64,000 nucleotides of DNA from Chryseobacterium bernardetii (GTDB lineage: Bacteria > Bacteroidota > Bacteroidia > Flavobacteriales > Weeksellaceae). Numbering within the stretch: the stretch's first letter is position 1; the number at the start of each line of letters is the position of its first letter. The position numbers and the translations under genes are program-made. Location of the stretch: contig NZ_CP033932.1 in NCBI RefSeq assembly GCF_003815975.1, positions 2,647,501 through 2,711,500 of the forward strand, read 5' to 3'. The notes under the pieces were generated by a model. The model saw only the letters and a list, made by a program, of their open reading frames with translations, was not told the origin of the DNA and did not search any database. This document shows, one piece after another, positions 17,701 through 24,409 of this stretch.

Positions 17701-19140
17701 TTGATGACTGCAACAGTAGCCAGTTTAGGATTTCTGCCAATGGCTTTGAGCAGTAGTGCAGGCGCAGAGGTACAAAAACCATTGGCTACAGTTGTTATCG
17801 GTGGTTTGGTAACTGCAACATTCCTTACCCTATTCGTACTGCCTCTATTGTATATCATCTTCAATTCAAAAATTAATTTAAAAAGAAAATTTAAAGTGAA
17901 ACCCATTACAACTATCGTTGTGTTACTGCTATCATTGGTAGGTTTTACAGCAAACGCACAAACGAAAGATTTATCCAGTGTTGATGAAGCAATAAACATC
18001 GCGCTGAAAAATAATCAAACCATAAAGGCTTCAGATTTAGAAATTGATGCAAGTAAAGCCTTGAAAAAAACTGCCGGAGAATTACCAAAATTAGGTTTTA
18101 ATGCACAATTGGGGCAGTACAACAGTACAAAATTCGACCAGTCTTTTGAAGTGGCACAAACTATTCCTTTTCCTACATTATTCGGAGCAAAAAAACAATT
18201 GATTAATGCCGAAATAAAAGGGAAAGAATTACAGAAAAATCTTACCGTACTAGAGTTAAAAACGCAGGTCAGAACTTACTATTATCAAATCCTATATTTG
18301 CAACATAACCAAAAGCAATTACAACAGTTAGATAGTCTGTACAGCGATTTTATAGAAATAGCACAGCTTCGTTATAAAACCGGCGATACAAAAAAAGTGG
18401 ACATCAGTACGGCAGAAGCTAAGAAAGGGGAAATCAATTTATTGTTAAAACAGAATAAAGTGTTTTTAAATAATGCTGTTGCCAGTCTGAAAACTTTGAT
18501 GAATAGAAGAGAGGATTTTCTCATTGCAGAAAATGGAATTTTTCAACCTTTACAAATCAGCAATTTATTGGATAATGATGTAGTAGCAAGTCATCCCGCC
18601 ATTCAATCCTTGTATCAGGATGCTGTTATTGCAGAACAGACCAAAAAGGTAGAACGTTCCCAAGGTTTACCTGATTTTACAATTGGTTTTACAAATCAAT
18701 CTTTAATAGGTTTTCACACAGTAAATGGTATGGAAAAATATTTTAATTCTGGTAACCGTTTCAATTCTGTAAATATTGGCATTGCAATTCCTATCACTTA
18801 TGGTGCTACCAAAGCAAGGATAAAATCTTTGGACTTCAGAAAACAGGCTTCCGAAGCCAATGCTCAGCAGCAGCAGCAAGCATTAACAACACAATTACAA
18901 AATGCTTTGCAGCAATACCAACAGGATATGCAACAGTTTAATTATTTTCAGCAAGAAGCATTGCCTAATGCCAAAGAAATAGTATCAGCGGCACAATTAG
19001 GGTATAAAACAGGAGAAATTAGCTATGTGGAATATCTTTTTGCATTGCAAACCGCAACCGACATTCAATTAAATTATCTGAAAAGTATTCAGCAGGTAAA
19101 CCAGTCTGTAATCAATATTTATTCTCTCATTAATCAATAA
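14773..19140 (+). CDS. czcA: CzcA/CusA-type RND pump fused to TolC-like outer-membrane factor
   Basis: A 1455-residue fusion. Residues 1 to about 1035 form a heavy-metal RND permease: first TM near the start (IGIMTLLLIIWGVWS), IDAVPDITNNQVQI, TM4 with acidic residues (AIDFGLIVDGAVIVVEA), and GEFIPQLQEGEYAFEF before the second half. Around 1037-1062 comes a signal-peptide-like stretch (a basic KVKP, then IVVLLLSLVGFTANAQ). The remaining 390 residues are an outer-membrane efflux protein with long helices. This fusion is common in Bacteroidetes, and the internal signal sequence would carry the barrel partner into the periplasm. The substrate class (Zn/Cd/Co against Cu/Ag) is uncertain; the adjacent Zn/Cd-type ATPase favours the first. 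The start is a GTG; no ATG in frame is nearby. Confidence 0.9.
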   Translation: MLDSIIKFSIKNKLVIGIMTLLLIIWGVWSATKLPIDAVPDITNNQVQIITVCPTLAAQEVEQLVTFPIEQSIANIPDLEETRSISRFGLSVITVVFKEKVDIYFARQLINEKLKEAEEKIPNGIGTPELAPVSTGLGQIYEYIIHPKKGSENKYNAKDLRTMQDWIVARQLYGTPGIAEVNSFGGELKQYEVAVNPSRLKAMDVSITDIFNALERNNQNTGGAYIDKKPSAYFVRGIGMVTSLDDIKNISVKNNPGSVPIFIKDVADVRFGNAVRYGAMTYNGDVDAVGGVVMMLKGENANNVIEKIKEKLPTIQKSLPDDIIIEPYIDRSVLVDKAMSTVEKNLIEGALIVIFVLVLFLGNFRAGLIVASAIPLAMLFALAMMNVFGVSANLMSLGAIDFGLIVDGAVIVVEATLHHLGLRKSKQRLTQTEMDEEVFLSASKIRSSAAFGEIIILIVYIPILTLVGVEGKMFRPMAQTVGFAIFGALILSLTYIPMMCALFLSKKPSHKETFSDRMMNWLQRKYQPLLEKAISIKYWFVGIAIAIFAISIFLFSRMGGEFIPQLQEGEYAFEFKMPIETSLSQSIETSMLASRIAKQFDEVKMVVGRTGAGEVPTDPMPPSATDLIIILKPESEWKSGRTYDELGDAIEEKIAVIPGIIVEKSQPIQMRFNELMTGVKQDVAIKIFGENLDTLALNADKVSKVIQTVKGVTVPQVELVSGLPQINIEYDRTRLANYGVNVEDVNNVVSTAFAGKSAGVVFENERRFDLVVRLDSTYRGSIEDVNNMMIPTSTGSQIPLSQVATIDYKLGPAQISREAGKRRIVIGFNVAGRDVQSVVEEIQKKLNNQVKLPSGYYFTYGGQFENLQEASNRLLIAVPVSLILIFVLLYFTFSSFKQAGLIFTAIPMSAIGGILALLLRGMPFSISAGIGFIALFGVAVLNGIVLIGIFNQLEKEGEKDVLKRVIEGTKIRLRPVLMTATVASLGFLPMALSSSAGAEVQKPLATVVIGGLVTATFLTLFVLPLLYIIFNSKINLKRKFKVKPITTIVVLLLSLVGFTANAQTKDLSSVDEAINIALKNNQTIKASDLEIDASKALKKTAGELPKLGFNAQLGQYNSTKFDQSFEVAQTIPFPTLFGAKKQLINAEIKGKELQKNLTVLELKTQVRTYYYQILYLQHNQKQLQQLDSLYSDFIEIAQLRYKTGDTKKVDISTAEAKKGEINLLLKQNKVFLNNAVASLKTLMNRREDFLIAENGIFQPLQISNLLDNDVVASHPAIQSLYQDAVIAEQTKKVERSQGLPDFTIGFTNQSLIGFHTVNGMEKYFNSGNRFNSVNIGIAIPITYGATKARIKSLDFRKQASEANAQQQQQALTTQLQNALQQYQQDMQQFNYFQQEALPNAKEIVSAAQLGYKTGEISYVEYLFALQTATDIQLNYLKSIQQVNQSVINIYSLINQ

Positions 19141-19147
19141 GTAAAAA

Positions 19148-20425
19148 ATGAAATTCAACATAAATAAAATCACAATTGTAACAGTGATAACTGTTTTAAT
19201 ATTTGCATTTTCCGCTTGCAATAATCAGAAAGATGGAAATGGGCAGAACCAGGAAGCAAAAGAAATTCAAAGAGAAGAAGCCGAGGAAGAAGTACCAACC
19301 ATTGCCACTCTTTCAGAGGAACAATTAAAGATAGTTGGAATAAAAATAGGCACAATAGAACAAAGAGAGCTGTCTGCAACTATCAAAGCAAATGGAAATC
19401 TGAATGTTCCTAATAACAACAAAGCCAACGCTACAATTTTATATGGTGGAGTGATAAGAACATTGAAAGTTCAAATTGGGGATTATGTTAGAAAGGGTGA
19501 AATAATAGCAACTATTGCCAATCCGCAGTTTATACAATTACAGGAAGAATATTTGAGTGTAGTAAGTAAGATAACTTTTGCCGAGCAAGAGCTATCAAGA
19601 CAAAAAGAGTTAAATGAAGGAAATGCTGGCGCAAAGAAAAATTTACAAAGTGCAACAGCCGAATTGAACAGCCTTCGTACTCGAAAAGCGTCTTTACATC
19701 AACAACTACAATTAATGGGCATCAATCCCAGCACCTTATCAAACAGTAATTTGAAATCTGCTCTGACAGTAATTAGTCCTTTAAATGGCACAGTAAGTAA
19801 TGTTTACGCTAAAATTGGAAGTTATGTAGATGTTTCTTCGCCGGTAATTGAAATAGTAGATAACAGCTCATTACATTTGGATTTACAAGTATTCGAAAAA
19901 GATTTACCACAAATAAAAATCGGGCAAACTATTCATTTTAGATTGACAAATAATCCAACCACAGAATATGAGGCTACGGTTTTCAATATCGGTTCATCTT
20001 TTCAAAACGAGAGTAAAACTATTGCTGTACGTTGTCGTATAAAAGGTAGTAAAATTGGTTTAATTGATGGAATGAACATAACAGGGGTTGTAAGCTTAAG
20101 CAATGTAACTACACCTGCTGTTCCCAATGATGCCATCGTAAATACTGATGGTAAATATTATATTTTCGTACAAACCGATAAAAAAGCAGAAGAGCATCAC
20201 GAAGAAGGTAAAGAAGAAGAAAATCATAAAGAGGGAGATAAAAATGAAAAAGAAGATAAGGCAAGTATAAATTTTGAAAAAGTAGAAGTATTGAAAGGGG
20301 TATCTGATATGGGGTATACCGCAATAACTTTTGTCAAGCAAATTCCTGTCAATGCCAAAATCGTTGTAAAAGGAGCATTTTTTGTAAACGCAAAATTATC
20401 TAATGCAGGAGAAGACGAAGATTAA
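19148..20425 (+). CDS. czcB: RND efflux adaptor, CzcB/CusB type lipoprotein
   Basis: A 425-residue membrane-fusion protein. It starts with a lipoprotein signal ending FAFSAC (Cys at residue 24). The lipoyl/barrel-sandwich halves are seen as GGVIRTLKVQIGDYVRKGE and VISPLNGTVSNVYAKIGSYV, separated by a helical hairpin around residues 135-195. A His/Glu/Lys-rich linker (HHEEGKEEENHKEGDKNEKE) near 345-370 is a likely metal-binding insertion. It bridges the RND pump and its outer-membrane domain in the periplasm. It starts 7 bases after the pump gene. Confidence 0.9.
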   Translation: MKFNINKITIVTVITVLIFAFSACNNQKDGNGQNQEAKEIQREEAEEEVPTIATLSEEQLKIVGIKIGTIEQRELSATIKANGNLNVPNNNKANATILYGGVIRTLKVQIGDYVRKGEIIATIANPQFIQLQEEYLSVVSKITFAEQELSRQKELNEGNAGAKKNLQSATAELNSLRTRKASLHQQLQLMGINPSTLSNSNLKSALTVISPLNGTVSNVYAKIGSYVDVSSPVIEIVDNSSLHLDLQVFEKDLPQIKIGQTIHFRLTNNPTTEYEATVFNIGSSFQNESKTIAVRCRIKGSKIGLIDGMNITGVVSLSNVTTPAVPNDAIVNTDGKYYIFVQTDKKAEEHHEEGKEEENHKEGDKNEKEDKASINFEKVEVLKGVSDMGYTAITFVKQIPVNAKIVVKGAFFVNAKLSNAGEDED

Positions 20426-20442
20426 CCAATAATAACTAAACG

Positions 20443-22488
20443 ATGATAAATACAGATAAAAATCACAAGCATATTTATGATGCGCAGGGCAAGCAACTCT
20501 GCTGCACGGAGGAGAACAAAAACGATGCCCAAACAAATACAGGGCAGAGTACTGATAATGTTTGTTGCTCAACGGATGAAAAAGTTAATCAAAAGAGCAA
20601 TGAACGAAGTGAAGCTGTTGATAAAAACAGCGTTGTAAAAATGTTTTTACCAGGAATTATTTCTTTGGTACTATTGCTAATTGCTATTTACTTAGACAAT
20701 GTCTTGAAACCTGAATGGTTTCAAGGTTGGGTAAGAACTGTTTGGTATATAATAGCTTATGCACCAGTCGGATTTCCTGTAATTAAAGAAGCTTTTGAAA
20801 GTATTGGTAAAGGCGATGTTTTTTCAGAATTTTTGCTGATGAGTATTGCTACTATTGGAGCCTTTACCATTGGTGAATACCCCGAGGGTGTTGCTGTAAT
20901 GCTGTTTTATGCTGTTGGTGAAGTCTTTCAGTCATTAGCAGTAAAGAGAGCTAAAACAAATATCAAATCTTTACTCGACCAACGTCCTAATGAAGTAACC
21001 ATTTTACAAGGCACTCAAACAAAAGTTGTAAAAGCTGAAACAGTTACTATTGGAGAGATAATACAATTGAAGCCTGGAGAAAAGTTAGGATTGGACGGAG
21101 AATTATTGTCCGAAACTGCATCTTTCAATACAGCAGCTCTTACGGGTGAGAGCAAGCCTGACACGAAATCAAAAGGTGAAACGGTACTGGCAGGGATGAT
21201 AAACTTAAATACCGTTTCACAGGTAAAAGTGACAACTGCATATACTGATAGCAAGCTGAGTAAAATTTTAGAATTGGTGCAAAATGCTACTGCTCAAAAA
21301 GCACCGACAGAATTATTCATTAGAAAGTTTGCAAAAATATACACACCGATAGTTGTACTGTTAGCTATTCTAATTACAGCATTGCCCTACTTCTTTGTAG
21401 AAAATTATGTGTTCAGCCAATGGTTGTATCGTGCTTTGGTATTCCTTGTTATCTCTTGCCCTTGTGCATTGGTAATAAGTATTCCTTTAGGCTACTTTGG
21501 CGGAATTGGGGCAGCGAGTAAAAATGGAATATTGGTTAAGGGAAGCAACTTTTTGGATGTTCTTGCCAGCATACAAAATGTAGTAATGGATAAGACAGGT
21601 ACAATGACGGAGGGCGTATTTAAAGTTCAGGAAGTTGTATTTGACAAGGCATTTGATGAGAAAGAAATTTTAGAAATGGTCAATGCTTTGGAAAGCCATA
21701 GTAGCCACCCCGTAGCAACTGCCATTCAAGAATATGTAGGCGATGTAAACCACAATATCCCATTAGAAAATATAGAGGAAATTGCAGGACACGGACTAAA
21801 GGCTAATGTAAATGGGAAAGAATTATTGGTAGGGAATTTTAAGCTGATGGATAAATTTTCTATTACTTATGACATAGACCCGAACAGCATTGCCTACACG
21901 GTAATCGCAGTGGCTTATGATAGAAAGTTTGTTGGTTACATTACCATTGCGGACAGCATAAAAGAAGACGCACAGGAAACCATAAATCTATTGCATAAGC
22001 TCAATGTTAAAGCTACTATGCTTAGCGGAGATAAAAGTACGGTTGTAAAGTATGTAGCGGAACAGTTGGGGATAGATAATGCTTTCGGAGATTTATTGCC
22101 TGAAGATAAAGTAAACAGAGTTAAAGAAATTAAAGCCAAAGGCGGAAGCGTTGCTTTTGTTGGCGACGGTGTAAACGATGCGCCTGTTGTGGCTTTGAGC
22201 GATGCGGGTATTGCAATGGGCGGTTTGGGAAGCGATGCGACCATTGAAACGGCAGATGTGGTAATACAAGACGACAAACCGAGTAAAATACCTATGGCAA
22301 TCAATATAGGCAAGCAGACAAAGAAAATCGTTTGGCAAAATATAGCTTTAGCATTCGGAGTAAAAGCTATTGTACTAGTTTTGGGAGCTGGGGGCTTAGC
22401 GACTATGTGGGAAGCTGTTTTTGCCGATGTTGGGGTTGCCTTATTAGCTATACTAAACGCAGTAAGGATACAGCGGATGAAATTTTAA
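20443..22488 (+). CDS. zntA: Zn/Cd/Co/Pb-type P1B ATPase
   Basis: A 681-residue P1B-type ATPase. The metal channel motif is SCPCALVISIP (around residue 340), the phosphorylated aspartate lies in DKTGT (around 384), and GDGVNDAPVVAL marks the hinge. The short N-terminal region replaces a CxxC domain by two Cys-Cys pairs (QLCCTEE and NVCCSTDE) in a polar, histidine-containing stretch. CPC followed by ALVISIP and a late lysine-containing membrane segment fit the Zn/Cd/Pb exporters (ZntA/CadA) rather than copper pumps. It pumps metal from the cytoplasm; with the RND system it would give two-step export. It closes the efflux operon. Confidence 0.9.
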   Translation: MINTDKNHKHIYDAQGKQLCCTEENKNDAQTNTGQSTDNVCCSTDEKVNQKSNERSEAVDKNSVVKMFLPGIISLVLLLIAIYLDNVLKPEWFQGWVRTVWYIIAYAPVGFPVIKEAFESIGKGDVFSEFLLMSIATIGAFTIGEYPEGVAVMLFYAVGEVFQSLAVKRAKTNIKSLLDQRPNEVTILQGTQTKVVKAETVTIGEIIQLKPGEKLGLDGELLSETASFNTAALTGESKPDTKSKGETVLAGMINLNTVSQVKVTTAYTDSKLSKILELVQNATAQKAPTELFIRKFAKIYTPIVVLLAILITALPYFFVENYVFSQWLYRALVFLVISCPCALVISIPLGYFGGIGAASKNGILVKGSNFLDVLASIQNVVMDKTGTMTEGVFKVQEVVFDKAFDEKEILEMVNALESHSSHPVATAIQEYVGDVNHNIPLENIEEIAGHGLKANVNGKELLVGNFKLMDKFSITYDIDPNSIAYTVIAVAYDRKFVGYITIADSIKEDAQETINLLHKLNVKATMLSGDKSTVVKYVAEQLGIDNAFGDLLPEDKVNRVKEIKAKGGSVAFVGDGVNDAPVVALSDAGIAMGGLGSDATIETADVVIQDDKPSKIPMAINIGKQTKKIVWQNIALAFGVKAIVLVLGAGGLATMWEAVFADVGVALLAILNAVRIQRMKF

Positions 22489-22817
22489 GATTAGAACATC
22501 CTAATGATGAATAAAACAGACAATTCGTAAGAAAGGCAAAAGTTATCAAATGTCAATTTGTCGAAGGAGAAGAAGAAAAGACCTTCGCTCTTTATGATAC
22601 TTTTTGGGATATTTTTTAGCTCTGTGTCTTATTGCTTTGATATACATAAAACTAGACACTATTATATCTATCCCTATCACTAAAAATGGACTTATTAGTT
22701 CTGTATCGAGCAAAAACCAAAGTTCCAAAAGAGAAACCCGAAAATGCAAATTTCTTTCAAATATGACAGTATTTGGGCTTCTCTATTATTGTTTAAAAAA
22801 TAGATTTAGGATAACGG
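22489..22817. other. intergenic stretch, no supported gene
   Basis: I see no convincing gene, RNA or strong hairpin here. Short open frames on both strands lack family similarity and start signals. One of them codes for a hydrophobic stretch and runs into the start of the next gene, but it has no recognisable relatives. The region may hold the leader or promoter of the rteC gene that follows. Confidence 0.5.
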
Positions 22818-23642
22818 ATGGATAAATTTTATAACGAAACGCTGGCTAAGCTGGAAAACGAAATCAAAGAATTTGAGATTGAAGCAGACTGTTCGATAGA
22901 ACGCATTGAAGCAGTTATACAACTTATTATCAAATGTTTATTCGACGTAAAAAAATATATTTTAAAAAGAGGATTTAAGAATGTTGATGAAGAAATTCGC
23001 TTTTTTAAATATCAAAAGCCAATTATCGTTTCAAAGCTCATCTATTATAATGCCATCTATAAAATCGAAACGAGAAGACCGTATGGAAATAAGCGTACCA
23101 AGAAATATTTTGTCAAAGAACTGAAAAAGCTAAAAAGGTTCTTTGAAAATAACCTTGATTTTTATAAGTATTACCGTAGCAATAATTCTTTCTTTGACGA
23201 ACAATTTTTTGTACGTGGCAAGCACGATATAAGACTATGGTTAGACACTTTTTATTTTGAGGCAGACCATCGCTTTTCTACTTCGCACGATTATAAGGTT
23301 GCCAAGATAATTGCTAATGACCTGATACAGGTATATTTGGAAGACAGGTTAAATAACATCAACGTTAAAAAGGTTTCAGATAATTCGTTGATATGGACAG
23401 CAAGCAAAACTGCACTCACGGAACTCATTTATGCACTGTACTCCCACGGTGCATTTAACAATGGGAATACAGAAATAAAATTGATAGCCAAAACGTTTGA
23501 AGATGCCTTCAATATTGAGTTAGGCGACTTTTACCATACGTTTATGGAACTTAAAGCCCGCAAAATAAACCGAACGAAATTCCTCGACAGGCTGTGTGAA
23601 GCACTGATAAAGAAAATGGACGAACAAGATGAAAAACAGTAA
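22818..23642 (+). CDS. rteC: RteC-family conjugative transposon regulator
   Basis: A 274-residue protein matching the RteC family in size and pattern: LIYYNAIYKIETRRP and KRFFENNLDFYKYYRS in the middle, and a C-terminal winged-helix-like part with SLIWTASKTALTELIYALYSHGAFN. In CTnDOT, RteC is a DNA-binding activator of the excision operon, downstream of the RteA/RteB two-component system. Its presence is strong evidence that this region belongs to an integrative conjugative element. No rteA or rteB is next to it; instead it sits between zinc-type and copper-type resistance blocks, so what induces it is unknown. Confidence 0.88.
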   Translation: MDKFYNETLAKLENEIKEFEIEADCSIERIEAVIQLIIKCLFDVKKYILKRGFKNVDEEIRFFKYQKPIIVSKLIYYNAIYKIETRRPYGNKRTKKYFVKELKKLKRFFENNLDFYKYYRSNNSFFDEQFFVRGKHDIRLWLDTFYFEADHRFSTSHDYKVAKIIANDLIQVYLEDRLNNINVKKVSDNSLIWTASKTALTELIYALYSHGAFNNGNTEIKLIAKTFEDAFNIELGDFYHTFMELKARKINRTKFLDRLCEALIKKMDEQDEKQ

Positions 23643-23704
23643 GTATATATGTACACAGGCTTTATTCCTCTTGGCAAGAAGTCAGAGTAATTAAACTTAA
23701 ATTG

Positions 23705-23712
23705 TAAATTTG
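23705..23712 (+). promoter_or_regulatory. candidate -7 promoter element of AraC regulator gene
   Basis: TAAATTTG matches the Bacteroidetes -7 consensus TAnnTTTG and lies 45 bases before the next start codon. No TTG is found at the proper upstream distance, so this is a partial promoter call. Confidence 0.4.
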
Positions 23713-23757
23713 TTTATTGCTTATGTATTAAATACTAAACGTAGTCAGTAAATAAAT

Positions 23758-24321
23758 ATGAATACAATCTTTATTAAAAATATGGTTTGCGACCGTTGCA
23801 TTATGGTGGTACAAAACGAATTGGAAAAACTGGGATTAGATGCTAAAAATATAAAACTGGGCGAAGTTATTCTTTCCAAAGAAATAACATCTCTGGAAAA
23901 AGAGAATTTGTCCAAAACTTTAGAGCCATTAGGATTTGAAGTAATTGACGATAAAAAAGGCAGGATAATAGAAAAGATAAAGAACATTATCATTGACCTG
24001 GTACACCATCAGGATAGTGATGTAAAAACCAACCTTTCCGATGTATTGAGTGACAAATTGCATCACGATTACAATTACCTGTCCAATCTGTTTTCAGAGG
24101 TAGAGGGTACAACCATTGAAAAATACTTTATCGCCCAAAAGGTGGAGAAAGTCAAAGAATTGTTGGTGTATGATGAGTTGTCATTAAGTGAGATTGCGAA
24201 CCGCCTAAATTATTCGAGCGTGGCATATTTGAGTAACCAGTTTAAAAAAGTTACCGGGCTAACACCAAGCCATTTCAAACAGATTAAAGAGGATAAAAGA
24301 AAACCGTTGGATAAAGTGTAA
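23758..24321 (+). CDS. AraC-family regulator with HMA-like N-terminal domain
   Basis: A 187-residue regulator. The N-terminal 70 residues look like a heavy-metal-associated ferredoxin-like fold with a Cys pair at C11 and C14 (KNMVCDRCIMVV). The C-terminal 90 residues are an AraC double HTH: LHHDYNYLSNLFSEVEGTTI, then LSLSEIANRLNYSSVAYLSNQFKKVTGLTPSHFK. The combination suggests a cytoplasmic copper sensor that activates transcription directly. A 20-bp element repeated at the same distance from the copA and copZ-like promoters is the best candidate binding site. Full-length AraC proteins are longer; this is a compact version and not a truncation, since both domains are complete. Confidence 0.85.
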   Translation: MNTIFIKNMVCDRCIMVVQNELEKLGLDAKNIKLGEVILSKEITSLEKENLSKTLEPLGFEVIDDKKGRIIEKIKNIIIDLVHHQDSDVKTNLSDVLSDKLHHDYNYLSNLFSEVEGTTIEKYFIAQKVEKVKELLVYDELSLSEIANRLNYSSVAYLSNQFKKVTGLTPSHFKQIKEDKRKPLDKV

Positions 24322-24385
24322 GTAAATCTTACAAATCAAATCCAAAATTTCACACCAGTACCCATAAATATAATAGCCAATTTTG
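24321..24385 (+). promoter_or_regulatory. copA promoter with upstream activator element
   Basis: agtaaatcttacaaatcaaa (24321-24340) is repeated with one mismatch before the CopZ-like gene. In both places it ends exactly 45 bases before the last base of the TTTG in a weak -7 box, here CAATTTTG (24378-24385). Constant spacing to an imperfect promoter is what is expected of an activator site; the AraC regulator encoded just upstream is the probable ligand. Confidence 0.55.
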
Positions 24386-24409
24386 TATTGTAAATTAAAG
24401 CAGGCAAAT

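Noticed and set aside
22604..22825. 73-residue hydrophobic open frame before rteC
   Set aside because: It has no recognisable relative, overlaps the rteC start, and an antisense frame of similar length exists; not supported as a gene.
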